Notes under the pieces: generated by a model | What the model saw: only the letters and a program-made list of their open reading frames with translations | Databases searched by the model: none | What the model was told of the DNA's origin: nothing | Shown: piece by piece, positions 11,546 through 24,250 of the stretch | Numbering within the stretch: position 1 is the stretch's first letter | Layout: each line of letters opens with the position of its first letter | Made by a program: the position numbers and the translations under genes | Assembly: GCA_015847255.1 (NCBI GenBank) | Contig: JADLZK010001205.1 | Coordinates: 62,001-126,000, forward strand | Direction of reading: 5' to 3' | DNA from: Hyparrhenia diplandra | Lineage: Eukaryota > Streptophyta > Magnoliopsida > Poales > Poaceae | Length of the DNA stretch: 64,000 nucleotides

Positions 11546-14062
11546 TAAAACTTGGTGTCGTCAAAGTATCAGTAAACTAGATTTTTGGTCAAACTTGCCC
11601 ATCCTAATTTTAGTTTTAGTCTTTGGCTCATTATGGTAATTATTTTGAAAGGAGTGATTATGGTAATTTATATTCTTATATAGTAAGCAACATATATTTA
11701 CTGATAACTAGAATGAATTTATCATTCTCAACGCATATCATCTTGAAGGGCTCATGAGGGATACATAAAGTTTATAAGAGTTAGTTTATTATGTGGGTGT
11801 ATATTTGTGTGTGTCTGCATTCCTACTTAGAAAAAGGCATATGCCTCTACCATGGATCGTTCTTTTCCCAGGAATCTTGTCGCTAATCTTTTTTTTTTTT
11901 TTTGGTAACCATCCCCAGATAAGTACAACTGAATTGCTTTTAGTTGCGTTCAAAAAAAAAAGAATTGCTTTTAGTTAATTTTATTTATCTCGGACTGGCT
12001 AGGATTCTTGGTAAACATTAGCGTTGATCGAACATATATGGAAGTGCTCCCAAAAGAACAAATTCCTTTACAAGTTAATTGGCGTGGCAAGCTGGAGCTG
12101 GCGTAGATTTCTAGTGGAACACATTCATCGATGTAAGTTCTCTACATGACACTAGCTCGCTGTCATGACCCAGTTCAAGGAGGAGGGCGCGTTCTCTGGA
12201 CGTGACCGCCTGCCGCGGTCCGTCGTCATTTTCCTAGATTCATTTAGGGAAAGAAATAAAAAGATATTCCAAATAAGAAAAACCTCCTAGATATTTTATC
12301 CGACATGTCTATGAAAATAATTAAAGGGGTGGCTCAATCTATCTCTCAAAGATTTGTCCTTTAACTCAATCTTTTGTTGCGGTAAGTTCAAGTTCTTGAC
12401 ACTAGCTTGCATTTTCCTAGATTCATTCAAAGATTTAATGACAATCCGACATGTCTATCAATAACGCCAATCTTGAGAGTTGTTTTTAACTCAAATTTTT
12501 GTTGTCGATACTTCCATAAAACGTGTTTTTACTTTCGAGACATCGTGTTGCCCGCTTCGCCTAATTTAAAATTTTGTGTAAATTATAAAATTAATAAATC
12601 AATATTAAAGTATCTCTAATGATGAATAAGTCATAAAAAATAAATGATATTTATAATTATTTTTTGAATAAGATGGATGATCAAATATGATGTATGAAAA
12701 ACTTAAAATGTCACTTTTTGAGAGACGGAGGGAGTACATATAAGGATATGGTGTACGTGTGTTCATGGAGGTGAATGACACGTACACTTTTTGTATTAGA
12801 ATGTGTGCCTCCGACTGGGTTTTGCAAAAACTAAAATAAAAATTATGACGCTAAATGACAAGTATGGAATTGAAAAAGTATGAAAATTCTAATAGATCGA
12901 ATGATGACTACGTATGGAATTGGGGTTTCATATGATTTTTAACATTAGTTGTAAGATTAATTCTATAAAAGATTTAAAAAGAAATTTCACTTAATGGGTT
13001 GTGGATTTCATATTAAAATCATAGTTTTAGTTTTTGATTTCTGTAGGCTTCTGCAATTTTGTGTTTCAAGAATAAAAATAAGTTAGACAAAATTGTGAAC
13101 CCAACAAAATCTAATTTGTGTTGGCACAAAAGACAAAAAAAATTGTAATTTTTTCTATAGTCCTAACTAGAACAAATCTAGAACAAATTATAATTGTTTC
13201 TATAGTCCTAACAAGAACAAAAATTTGATATGTTAGGACACAGACAAATAACATATCATAAGAGTAACAATTTACCTGCACTAGTTGGTGGTATAAGAGT
13301 GTTGCGAAAAATCATCTTAAAATTCAACATCTGAAATATCGGATAAGTGAATAAAAAAAGTAATACAAAAAACTCAATCACCTAGAAAGAACAAATTCCA
13401 GTTTAGCAACTGTGTAAGAACTAAGAAATATACCTGTGATGAGTGACTTACAAAATTGGACCGCATACTGCCTCAGCGAAAAGGAAGAACAAATAAAAAG
13501 ATCATCTACCATATTTTGTTCATAGAAACCATAGCCTTTTGTAGACCTTCTTCAGAAAAAGTTGGCATAACCCCTGGAAGGTGGTCTCCCATAATTTCAT
13601 GATACCTCATAGCCACAAAAAGTGCGTTCGTTCGACCTGTTAGGCGCAGGTAATGTGAAAACTTTGTTAGCCGTTTCCGTCAGTTCTCTCTTTCCTTGGA
13701 AAAGTAATATCCAGTTCGGGGGCATCCGTAACAATATTGATGAGACAAACACTTTTGGCTTCTTTAGGTTTAGGTCCCAACTAAAATTTAAACAATCAGC
13801 CAATGATTACCAATATATATTATCGCTATGCATGCTTGATACTGATTAACATTTTTATAACCTCCAATCGAGAACACTTGAAGCACTAGATTTTCTACAA
13901 ATGAAAAAGCGCATAGAGTAAAGGGAGAGAAGTACTATAAACTCATAATAAAGTAGAAGAGAGAAGGTGTGAAGGGGATCTTGCCTCCATGCAAACAGAC
14001 GACATTGACAGGTATTATTATACGTTAAGAAGAGAGAGAGATGGGTGAATCGGCCTTTCCAA
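11546..14062. other. Gene-free AT-rich stretch
   Basis: No gene recognised. At about 12620-12739 there is the right half of a Stowaway MITE (ATAAGATGGATGATCAAA then GAGACGGAGGGAGTA). CTAGATTCATT-containing segments near 12230 and 12415 are similar to each other. The remainder is AT-rich with short open frames I could not assign. Confidence 0.4.
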
Positions 14063-14316
14063 GACCCTGCTTTGTTCCAAATAAGTTGGTGGCTTATAAG
14101 TTATATAAGTGACTTATCAGTGGCTTATAAGTCATGACTTTTTAATTGCAAATGACTTATAAGTTGTTCTATGCATATAAAAGAGGTGATTTATAAGTTT
14201 TAAGTAGGGGTGTACTAACTTATAACTTATAAGTCACTGTTGTTTGGTAAAATAAGTCACTTATTTCACTTTTTAACTTATAAGTAGGTGACTTATTTGG
14301 AAACAAAAATAGGGCC
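14063..14316. mobile_element. Tourist-like MITE rich in ACTTATAAGTC repeats
   Basis: Left end GACCCTGCTTTGTTCCAAAT and right end (read inward) GGCCCTATTTTTGTTTCCAA are inverted copies; the element is flanked by CAA on the left and TAA on the right, probably a changed TAA duplication. The interior is packed with ACTTATAAGT motifs that can pair with each other. A relative forms the outer element at 14398-14883. Confidence 0.7.
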
Positions 14317-14397
14317 TAACACTAAACTTAGTCTCTATTTCTACCGATCAAAACATGTACGTATGTTCTATCTGAATGTACACAATGGTTTTGTTAA

Positions 14398-14883
14398 GGG
14401 GTTGTTTGGTTTTCATAAGTCATGGGACTAATTAAGTCAAAAAGTGAAATAAGTGACTTATTTTGCCAAATAGTAGCGACTTATTAAGTCATGAGACTTA
14501 TAAGTCACTTGCAACTATTTTCTCTTCCTTTTCACCCTGATTTATAAGTCACTCATTTTCTCTTCTTTTTCACCCTGACTTATAAGTCACTTGCAACCAA
14601 ACATGCATGATTTATAAGTCACTGATTTTAGTCACCTGACTTAGGGGGTGTTTGGTTCAAGGGACTAGGTACTAGAGATTAAATGAGACTAAAAATTAGT
14701 CCCTAATATCTTTCAAGAGTCTATTGAAATAGGGACTAAATGAGACTAAAAATTAGTCTCTAATCCTCATGTTTGGTAATTTAGAGACTAAATGAGACTA
14801 AAAATTAGTCTCTAGTCCCTAGTTTATTGGGAACCAAACAGGCCCTTAATAAGTCACCTGACTTATAGAAACCAAACAGGACC
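14398..14883. mobile_element. Tourist-like MITE interrupted by a second MITE
   Basis: Flanked by TAA (14395-14397, 14884-14886); ends GGGGTTGTTTGGTTTTCATA and, read from the right, GGTCCTGTTTGGTTTCTATA. Interior ACTTATAAGTC repeats make it a cousin of 14063-14316. It is split by a younger MITE at 14644-14845. Confidence 0.85.
14644..14845. mobile_element. Nested 202-bp MITE inside 14398-14883
   Basis: Direct TTA copies flank it (14641-14643, 14846-14848). Ends are GGGGGTGTTTGGTTC and, read from the right, GGGCCTGTTTGGTTCCC. Inside, the motif GAGACTAAAAATTAGTC recurs several times and is itself nearly palindromic. Removing it restores a continuous outer element. Confidence 0.85.
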
Positions 14884-16057
14884 TAAGTGTTGTTATTTCT
14901 ACTTACCACAAAATAGTTATGTAACATAGGTTTCAATCATATCAATTAACTAGCCTATAACAAGCTAAACTAGGAAGATAAGCACATAATCTAGGGTCAT
15001 CGTGATCAACTTGATGACGCCAGACTCTCCTCTCCCCAAGCATAGGCACAACACAATTGGTGATATGTTGCCTCATCTCTCTGCTCCACCAGAGCCACGA
15101 CACACTCGCACTTTCGGCTCCCACCAAACCAAAACCCTAGTCCTACTTGGGCGCCATTCATCCTCTCCCGCCATCCGCCCACGTCATCTTTTGCGCTGGA
15201 GGGAATGGGCAGGCAAGCAAAAAGACGCGTTGGATCGTGTGTTCAAGGACAACACCATGGTGTTCTACAATGGTGGAGCTGTGGGAGAGAACTTCGTCTG
15301 TAACGTCAAGGTGGCTGGTTAGGTCATGAGAGTGGATGATCTCCACAACGGTGACAAGTGACAACCGACCGACGACATATAGGCACAAGCGCATGCTACG
15401 CTTATTCGGGCATGCAATTTGTTGAACTCTTTGAGGCATCCTTTAGCCTCCCTTAAGCCCAAACAATTCGGCCGCTAGCATGGAAGTCCGGTCAAGACCT
15501 GCACTATTTGCCTATTTGGACGCGTGACGTAGCGTGATCCAAGTTTCTATAGCTAGATGTGTATTTTGGGAATATAGACTTATAGATGACACATGCTGTC
15601 AAGTTCAATGTTTTTTTTAGAAGGGCGGCAAAAAGGTTTTGCCGGATTTTTATTAGACGGGAAAAAAAGAAAAGAAGCAAACAACTGTTACAACTTTTAC
15701 AACTCTCCACCCTACTCCCGTTCTCTACTTCTACTTAAAGATGAACAAAACAAAAACAAAAACAAAAACCGAAACCCCAACTCAGCTGTGTCAAGTTCAA
15801 TGTCCTTCGGTGTGTTTTACTCCTAGAATTTACTGCATCAAGCTTCAAAGTTTATGCTCACGGCTTACCAGTTGTACTACAACTTATTTCCTCTCATAGA
15901 ATACTATTGAAATGACAAAATCAGTCGGCTTATCAATCAGCCTTGCAGGTGCAACTACACTGGTGATATGCTAGCACTACCTCGTGCAAGATCCAAACCT
16001 ACGAGTAGCTCCCTTGCATTGCAACACTCGCTGGCTCAAAGCTGCCTTGCGTTTGCC
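14884..16057. other. Intergenic, no convincing gene
   Basis: A moderately GC-rich stretch (about 15040-15330) has overlapping open frames on both strands (up to 106 codons, plus strand) but no recognised domain and no promoter signal. The rest shows nothing I can name. Confidence 0.35.
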
Positions 16058-16064
16058 TATATAA
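16058..16064 (+). promoter_or_regulatory. TATA box of the secreted-peptide gene
   Basis: TATATAA lies 138 bp before the start codon at 16202, within CCTATATAACGGGCCC. It would place transcription start near 16090 and give a 5' leader of about 110 nt, normal for a plant gene. Confidence 0.65.
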
Positions 16065-16201
16065 CGGGCCCTTGGTATGCACGTTCTAAGCCATCACCTC
16101 AAACAAGTCTCAGCACTGAACACACACCTCACACTTCTCTCCCGCGTCCCGCCCTTCTCCATCCAGGCCTCATTTGCACGCAACAGGGCGTCTGACAAAC
16201 A

Positions 16202-16498
16202 ATGGCAGGATTATTCCTCACCGGAGCACTCCTCCTCCCCGTCCTCCTGGCCGCACACCTCTTCGCCGCACAAACATTAGCACGACACGCGCCGGCTTGT
16301 TCCAGCGGCAGTGCCCAGGACGTTGAAGTCATGTACACCTCACCCACAAACGACGGTCCCAGCCCTGCTACCGGCCACGGGAACCAACCGTCGCCCCTCA
16401 TGGATCAAGACGGCGGCGCTGTCAGTGGCGGTGACCTGGTGTCTCCGCCGCGTCGTCGGAGACCCGCACCACGTTCAGCGGCCATTCAACGGCGGTGA
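16202..16498 (+). CDS. Small secreted peptide precursor, PIP/CEP-like motif
   Basis: A 98-residue protein with a strong signal peptide: a hydrophobic core (LFLTGALLLPVLLAAHLF, residues 4-21) and a likely cleavage site after AAQTLA near residue 27. The mature part has no transmembrane segment. The stretch DGPSPATGHG near residues 51-60 resembles the short conserved box of secreted signalling peptides of the PIP/CEP superfamily (family knowledge: SGPSxxGxGH in PIPs), which are trimmed to a 10-15 residue hormone outside the cell. Here the box is not at the C-terminus: an Arg-rich tail (PPRRRRPAPRSAAIQRR) follows, so the match is suggestive only. The start is the first ATG after a good TATA box. 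An incomplete gene at 63954 shares the LLPVLLAA signal core. Confidence 0.6.
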   Translation: MAGLFLTGALLLPVLLAAHLFAAQTLARHAPACSSGSAQDVEVMYTSPTNDGPSPATGHGNQPSPLMDQDGGAVSGGDLVSPPRRRRPAPRSAAIQRR

Positions 16499-17893
16499 GG
16501 CACGAGAGCCCACGTAGTAACGTGAGCCGCCAGCGCAACACCGCCGGCGTTGGAAAGGCTTCAGGCGTCCGTCCCTAAAACTAAAAGAAAACCGTTGCCG
16601 AGCCAGCCGGAGAAGTGGTGCTATACTATATTGCGGTGTGGCCTTCTTGTTTTGTGTCGCTCCTCCTCTCTTTTCGTGGTGCTTGTGTCCAGCTTCGGAG
16701 TCCCAGACGTTGCAGTTCTGGTATCGATCTCTTCTCTCGCCCTGTGGAAATCCTTTGTTTTCAGTAATGTCCCATTTGGAATCTTGAAATAAGTGTGCTT
16801 GCACCTGCTTCTAATGACTGCCACGGCAAGTCCGCGAGTGCATCTGTTTGTATTCACTCAAGTTCGGCATATGAATATATGATACATCCATCTTCTGAAA
16901 ATATTACTTGCGAGCAGAAAAAGAAAATCATACTACTCCAGTATTTAATTTTAAACATGTATGTTATGTGCAAAATCATATTCACAATTACTTGTGAAAT
17001 CTTATAAATCTTAACGATATCCAAAATATATTCTAGAAGAATTAATGGTCAAGATCATGCAGTCAAATGTGGCTAGTATTTTTTACAAGAGGGAGCACAA
17101 GATATAGCACTGACCTTTTAAACAAACTAGATGAAACATTTTAAATAACCCAACCAAAATAACCAATAATTTTAAATAAACTTGATGAACCTTTTTAAAT
17201 AACCCAACCAAAATATCACATCAATTGTAGGTCTAAAACAAAGATAATTTGGCAATACCACAGGTTTATCCAGTAACCATTAATTTGACAACACCACAAG
17301 TTTATCCAGCATTACAAGCATATATAAGCAACACATATGCATTATCTATACCAAAAATTTCAATCATGTTGCAATGCCAATTTCATTTCAAACCAAAATT
17401 TCATCACATGATCTCACACACCCTAACCTGCACTAACACAAGATATTTCTTGGGGTAATACATATGTAATAACAATCCAGCAGCATCACTGCATAGGTTA
17501 CAATATATCAGACACAATGAGGGAAGTAGAAACATATTTTTATCGCCATCATCAATATATCCTAGAACCACCTTTAAAGTATGTGCAAATGTATATTGCC
17601 AATCAACCTCATACTTGGCTCTGTTGCACCGCACCCACCCGTATTTGCCACTGAACATAATTTTGGTGATCTATGACTAATTGGTTCCTACAGCACAACC
17701 CCAAAACAACCAACTAATCCTGACTAGATACCAATATGGGACTAACATAAACTAAGCCCTAAAATTGATATTACAAAGCATATTGATATTTGTGCTTCAG
17801 TACTATATAAAGCAATAATGCAAGTTCATTGAATAACTAGTGGCCATCGAGGTGTGGTATTCAATAGGTAGAGAGTTTGGATCGAGATCCAGT
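16499..17893. other. Intergenic between peptide gene and DUF789 gene
   Basis: 3' flank of both neighbours, which converge here. AT-rich; small diverged direct repeats occur (TTTAAATAACCCAACCAAAA at about 17137 and 17192; CACAGGTTTATCCAG/CACAAGTTTATCCAG at about 17259 and 17294). No gene seen. Confidence 0.5.
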
Positions 17894-20800
17894 TTAGTGT
17901 GTTAGGAAGAAGCGGTAATCTGGGTGATCTACTTGACGCTGGCAAAGCCAGTCATCAGCAGCTTTCAGAAGCGATGTCAGCTGATGGTGCTGATTTGACG
18001 TCCACAGGGAAGCATTAAATTTGTAAGATGCTAGGCCGATCAGAGGCAGTGTGATCTTCCCAGGAACAGAACCAATTTTATGGTTATGGAAGTTATTTGT
18101 CTCAGGACACCCGCTTATCATACCTGCCCAACATTGCATCTAATTAGCAAATGTCTCAGAAGTGAAATTCTTCATGTTTACTGCTGCTTTTAATATGCAA
18201 CCAGATATATATTCTGCACAGGACAGGGTATGCTAATTTGCATTGTTTTACACCAAGAAGAAACATGAAAGCTCACCGTCAGGTGCTGTTGACAATGAAT
18301 GGAATGTTAAAAAGCAAGCATCTAGATCTTGTAGAGTGGGTCCTGTTGGTATCCGGTATATGGGATACCTGCAATCAACTTTCATTGGGTAAGACAGCTA
18401 TGTAACTAATGAACCAATAGTTAGAGTTAAAGGAAGTACCAGGCTACAGAAATCCAACTGGATGGCAGAAGATCACAGCTCTTGTACGTATTTAGATCAG
18501 GAAACTTGCATGCAAATACTGAAATCTGTAGGCATTAACAAAACTGCAACTGTCAGCTAGGTTACAAATACTACAGTTGGTTGCACAAAAACATCAAAAA
18601 GACATACCATATCTGCTAAAGGTTGTCTTCCATATGGTGCACCATGCTCCACATATTGGAAAACAGGGGACGGTTCCTGGTTGATGGACTCACAGTCATC
18701 ACTGGACAAACTTTCTTGATCGGTGCAAATGTTTTCTGCTAAACACTGGGTTCTTCCAATAGACCTTTCATTTTCATTGTCACTCTCATTGCTTACATCA
18801 CTGCTTGTGTCCAGAGCATTCTCACCATCACTGTCTTCATTAAGGCATCTGCAGCAGAAAACAAAATACAGTTTCAGAAGATCATAATTGTCTAAGGGAA
18901 AGTTGACCAGAAGAGTATACGATAATAGTAACAACTGCTGGTTCATGTATTATTGAACAAATGACACATTATTTCTAAGATGTCTCTGCTGATCCAATTC
19001 ATAGAAAGCTAAAACACAGTCAAGCATTCTGATTTATTGTTTCACCGCTAACTAGTTTCTTTTTATCTGAACAAACAAGTTTATCTTTAGAATTATGGAT
19101 ACATGATTGGACCACCCACATTTTATGTAGCTCTTCATCTCTAGTTGTTGCTGAAGCCAGAGATTTTCTAAAAAATGCTCTCGTAATAAACCCAAATAAC
19201 TGTAAATCAGAGGGTTCTATTCCTGAAAAATGAATCAGTGTGTTCCAGGGAAAACTGTGGTTGAGGGAAGTCCAAACCCTTCAAGACAGCTTTGAGAATT
19301 GAGAGAAGCCAACAAAAGATTTATCAGCCAAGCTGAAACCTGATAATTCAACTACTTGAAATAGCAAGCAGTCCAGTAACAGAATCAATCTTTCTGTGTT
19401 CCAACACTTCTGGCAGCCTATCTTTGAATCAACAATGTAAGAGAAATCCTTTTCATATATTTTTGAGAAATTTGAAAGAAATAAGCATTACAAATGAATT
19501 CATCATAGCCAAATTTATATTGCTCACCATGCTACAGAATAGTCTGGATTAACTTAAATGCTTTTTATGAAAAGGTAATGTGGTTGCAGGGTGGGAGGCA
19601 CAATTCTTTGAGGAGTAGGAGCACCTTTCATGCCCAGTTCCTTGCTCTGGTTTGGGGGTTTACCAGATTTGTTGATAGCTGGAATTATAGTTTTCAAAAG
19701 CAGGTCAGCGACACCTCGACCATGGTATTAGACAACTTGCTGGAAACAGATCTCTAGTCAGTTAGTGACATGCCAGGATAATGGTACTATGATTCATGTT
19801 CTTTTCAAGCAAGTATAGTCATGCAGATATGCTCCGGTTTTCAAGAATACTGTCACCATTAGTGAACCACAATCAGAACAGTTCAGCTCATCTGATCAGT
19901 TCAATCACAACCTGTTTGTTAAAGCTAAGTGGACAACTTTGGATAAGATGCCCTGCTTGAATTATTTCTAGGTCTTGATATATAGAAAGAAATGGTGTCG
20001 TTCAGAAAAAAAGCTACACTTTGTTCAACAAAAATATATATTCAGATGTCTAACAAAGTAACAAGTATTATAACTAAAGTTTTTCTAAAACTATTTTGCA
20101 TGTTTGATGTTAGTATCACATGCTGGCAACTGCTGTAAATAACATGTAATGGTCATTATAATGTTCAATGATGATTCGATGGTCCATGCAGCAATTACAG
20201 CCCCTAAATAAATGGTAGCATGCAGAATTTGCAGGAACGTAGAGTTCAATGTTACCATGCTGTAATATAACACGCAAAACTGGGGCTATTTGATTTGCAC
20301 TAAAATTTGCCATAAAGTAGGCTATCCAAATTTGCAATGCCAAAATTGAGGTCACAATTGGAACTAAGCCTAGCTCGATTGGTTGAGGGTGTGGATGTAA
20401 AGCCCAGACCACCCAACTTCAAGTCCTCACTGACACAAATTGCGGTGCCAATTCTTAATTTAGAGCCACCCACTTCCTCCTATGTTGATCTAGTTTTTTT
20501 TTGATAAGGGATCAAGGTCGCCAATTTTTTTTAGTAACATGAGGCACACGGTAAGAACAAAAAACAAGATCCTGGTTCAAGAAGAGCACGTCAACTAACC
20601 AAATCATTTCAATGCAACATGCATCCATTAGTTCCAAACGACTAGCAAGATCAGACACGCCCATGGAACATTACGATATCTTCTTTAATCTTTAGCAGTA
20701 GCAGCGGTTCGGTTTTTGTTAGTTTCTTTGGTTTTAAGATAATGTAGAGTTCAGTGTTTCCGGAACAAATACAAAGATTGGCAATAATCCTTGAAATACG

Positions 20801-21487
20801 TTTGGCCTAACATATCCAAGCATTGACAGAACAGAGGAAGTCATTGTCCACAATGTCAATTCATTCAATGTAGGTACCCGTAGATTTCAAGAGAGACGAC
20901 AGCTGTGAGCCTGTTATACCTCTTGCTTGACGGCGGCGGCCTCGACCCATAGAGCTGGATAGCGGAGAGGAATGGCACGTAGTACTGGATGACGCCGTCC
21001 GTGCCATTGAGCAGCAGCGGCACGCCGGCGCCGTACGCGCTCCACTCCCCGAACGCCTCCCACAGATCCGCGAGCTCGTAGTAGGGCGCTCCTGCCCGGC
21101 ACCCGCGCGTGGCCGGCGTCTGCAACTGCAAGCGCACACAATCAAGAACAACAGCCCAACCGGACCCGTCAGTCGTCAGCCGTGAGCACATACTAGGTAC
21201 GGAAAACACGAGCGGCAACCGGCAAGCAAGCGCTGGAGGGCGGGGACGGACGGACGCACTCGGACCGCCGCGCGGGCACGCGGACGGTGGTGGAGGCGAT
21301 GAAGCTCTCGAGGTTGGTCGCCGGCGACGGGGAAGGGTCTCGCCGGAACTCCTCCGGCGTCGCCTTCGCCGGCTCCTCGGCCGCCGAGGCAGGATGCTGT
21401 CTGTGCTGCTTGTCGAGGAAGTGGCGGCGCGGTGGGGGGGCAGTAGAAGCGGTCGGCGGCCCGGGAGGCGACGCCGGGGACGGACAT
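17894..21487 (-). CDS. DUF789 family protein, six exons, frameshift in exon 1
   Basis: Exons, 5' to 3' on the minus strand: 21487 to about 21260; 21119-20920; 18848-18608; 18525-18440; 18368-18277; 18123-17894 (stop). Splice sites from exon 2 on are canonical and phases agree. Function of this plant family is unknown. Recognisable blocks: NLESFIASTTVRVPARR in exon 1; YYELADLWEAFGEWSAYGAG and VIQYYVPFLSAIQLYG in exon 2; an acidic Ser/Asp/Asn linker then SPVFQYVEHGAPYGRQPLAD in exon 3; CDLLPSSWISVAW; YPIYRIPTGPTLQDLDACFL; and LASYKFNASLWTS to QVDHPDYRFFLTH at the end. Start is MSVPGVASRAADRFYC. Seven G at 21434-21440 (one too many) shift the frame inside exon 1. The end of exon 1 is not certain. 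The 2.07-kb second intron holds a SINE remnant. Confidence 0.85.
20360..20475 (+). mobile_element. tRNA-derived SINE remnant in DUF789 intron 2
   Basis: A polymerase III-like A box TAGCTCGATTGG (20371-20382) is followed 33 bp later by a B-box-like ACTTCAAGTCC (20416-20426). The A box is identical to that of the complete SINE at 41757-42115. No tail or target duplication is evident. Confidence 0.6.
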
Positions 21488-24018
21488 GGCGGCTGGGTGG
21501 CGGGCGCCGGAGTTGGCAGCGCAGCCTCGCCGCCGCCTCGGGGTTAAGGTTCCTGATGTGCAAGTGTTGGATGCGGGCGAGGAGAGTAGAAGGCGGCGGC
21601 GGCGGCGGCGGCGCGTAGTGGGACTTGGGATGGGAGGTGGAGACTGAGAGAGAGAGGGAATGGGAGGGGGCAAAGGCTGCGTGCGTGCCGCTTCGCTACT
21701 GGCTTAGTAGCAGTGGCCTAGTGGGGGCGGCGGAAGGAGAGTGGGCGTGCGTTGCGAATAAAAATGGGGAAGATGGTGGTGTGGATAGATAGGGAAGGTG
21801 CCGTGGCGTGCCGGCGATAGCCGTTAACATGGATGGGTGTTGTTTCGTTCTGGTGTGAATCGGTGTCGCTGTCACCATACGTCTCCAAACTCTGAACTTG
21901 AACTTTCATAATTGTGCGAGATCCAAATATCGTTTATTGATATGTATAGTAATTTGTAACAGAGGGAATACTACTTCTCTCATTAACTTTGATCTACTGT
22001 CAGTAGAAATTTTGAGTAATGGATTGTGAAAATTACACTAATCAGATGGTTCTGCATCTTGAGCGAACTACCAACTAAATTTTAGTGGTGGTGTTTAGCC
22101 ACTATCAATTAGTATCTTTATAAATTCATTCAAACGGATTTAGCTATAGTTAGCTGGGCTTCGGCGCTGGCTTGTTGCTCTTGTCATAGAGACAAAGAGC
22201 TATATATGTTGCCACACATAGTTATGGATTTGATTTTCCCTTGTTGCTGGGTTGATCGCTCGACAATAACATGGTTGATCGCTCGACAATAACTACCAAC
22301 TCCATTATGATTTTTCACTAGAAGTATTGCTTCGTTACCGTTGAGTCTAGGTATTGTTGTCAGCGGCCTTTTTCCCTCTCGCTGCTCCCTTGGTTTCCAT
22401 CCACTAGTAAGACTCACTATTAATAAAAAAAGAACTATATTTTTTTTTTGAGATTACACAGTACAAACGCAGACGCTCAACACGCACGCACACTCACCCC
22501 TATGAACCCACGTACGCAAACCCTACCCCTATGAGCACCTTCGAAGGACTGAAAGCCGACAAATCTTGAAGTTCAAGTCACCATATTTAGTTGCACACAA
22601 ATTTTATTGATCAAATATGTTAGTTTTTTCTTTACAAGTCAAATTTAATAGACAATATAGCACAAATCCTAAAACACAAAATCAAACATATAGAAATCTC
22701 AAAAATTTATTCTAAAGAGCTGCCTTGCCACCATTCGTGGATGCCACTCCACCCCCCTAGAGGTCAGAGCGTCAGAGCCCCCCCCCACACACACACACAC
22801 ACACATCGTCGGCACTTCCCGAAGGCTACAAAGGTTGCATAGCCGCATGGGCATCCGCCAACCCCTAGAGGACAGAGTGTCGTCTCGTCTCGCCCCCTTT
22901 AGGCCCACACCTTAGAGCCCAACGCTATGGTCTCTCTCTTTCATCATTGCCAATGCCTCTGCTTGTGCATGCCTTTCTAGGCAATACGAGAAAATCCATT
23001 CAATTTTTGGATGAGCTCCTACACATCTGATGGCAATATTCCGTATGTACTACTCGTTGTCACTCCAAACCAAACACTAGCTAACTGGATCCAGAAGCGC
23101 ATTTATCAAACATGAATCGTTTCTTGAAGTTCAAATGGACCAACCCAAAACCAATACCACATTACCAAAAATAATTGTCTATATAACTTTCTTAACTTGA
23201 AATCCTAGCTATTAGCTTAAAATAATTTATTGAGTTCTCGAGTGATACGTTAGTAGTATGCATTTATTACTACAGAAGTTAGATTTGCATTATTTTCTCC
23301 CGAATGCTACTCTTCTATTCCACTATCTTCAAGAAAAAAAAAAAAAAGACAAATTCCCTTTTCAAACCCCTTAGAAGAAACAATGACCAACCAAATCATT
23401 GCTTTCCAACAAATTTGTGACAACATTGCTTTCTCACGGGTCACGGTGGTTTTGAACCAAACGCTAAGCACAAGTGTTACTTTCAATTCAAACTACCTTG
23501 CTATTCCACACCGATGAAGTGATGATCAAATCAATTCTCAGAAGCAACTGTTAGCAGTTCGACGAGGATCATTAGGATAATTAGCGTAGTAACAAAATTA
23601 CTTACTATGTGGACCTCGTGGTCACCCTCAACCAAAGCCCCTACTGCACGCAGCCATCGATGTAGTGGTTTGACCTTGATCATGAGCATGTCATTTCTTT
23701 AATAGACGCCATGCTTTTATGAAAATGTACAAATGCCTATTAATCCTGCATCCACTAAATGTGTATATTTTAAAATTAAGTCCTCCGCGAGTTAGCAGTG
23801 TACTAACGGTGCTGCTGATAAGTTGTTTTGCAGGTGTACAGAACATTAGCGGCCATGTCACCTCGTCGACGCTGGCAAAGTGTGAATGGTAGGAGCCGTC
23901 CGTGCTACGGTAACGCCAATAGGCAAGAGACGACCACCTGTTATTAGATCTAATTAATTCACAGAATAGGAGTAACATGGTAAGGTAATCGTTTGTCTCT
24001 CACTACAAACACCTAGGT
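21488..24018. other. Intergenic with SINE tail and CA microsatellite
   Basis: 5' flank of the DUF789 gene, then gene-free DNA. A SINE-type tail (poly-T, CGCAGACGCTCAACACGC, ACGTACGCAAACCCTACCCC) lies at 22441-22585. A 24-bp tandem repeat (TGATCGCTCGACAATAAC) is at about 22252-22295. A CA microsatellite preceded by a C run is at about 22786-22804. Nothing else that I can name. Confidence 0.5.
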
Positions 24019-24250
24019 TACTACTTTCTCAGTTCCAATTTATAAAAAGTTTGACTTTTTTTACCTTAAGTTTTTTACCTCTCGTCTTAGTCAAAAAAAT
24101 TTGTGCATACATAGTCAAATTTAAGTCATTCTTGAAGAACTTATATTAATAATAAAGCAAGCCACGATAAAAACTCATATTTTGCACAAATTTTTAAATA
24201 ATGAGTGGTCAAATTTGGTGTCAAAAAAGACAAACGTCATTAAAAATTGT
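24019..24250. mobile_element. Stowaway-type MITE, right end decayed
   Basis: Begins TACTTTCTCAGTTCCAATTT (degraded Stowaway end after TA) and contains the family interior seen in other copies here: CTCGTCTTAGTCAAAAAAAT, TTAAGTCATTC and AATGAGTGGTCAAATTTG. Sisters lie at 39113-39340 and 39530-39771. Confidence 0.55.

Noticed and set aside
15002..15439. 106-codon frame and its antisense partner
   Set aside because: Mutually overlapping frames, no domain, no conserved start; not called.
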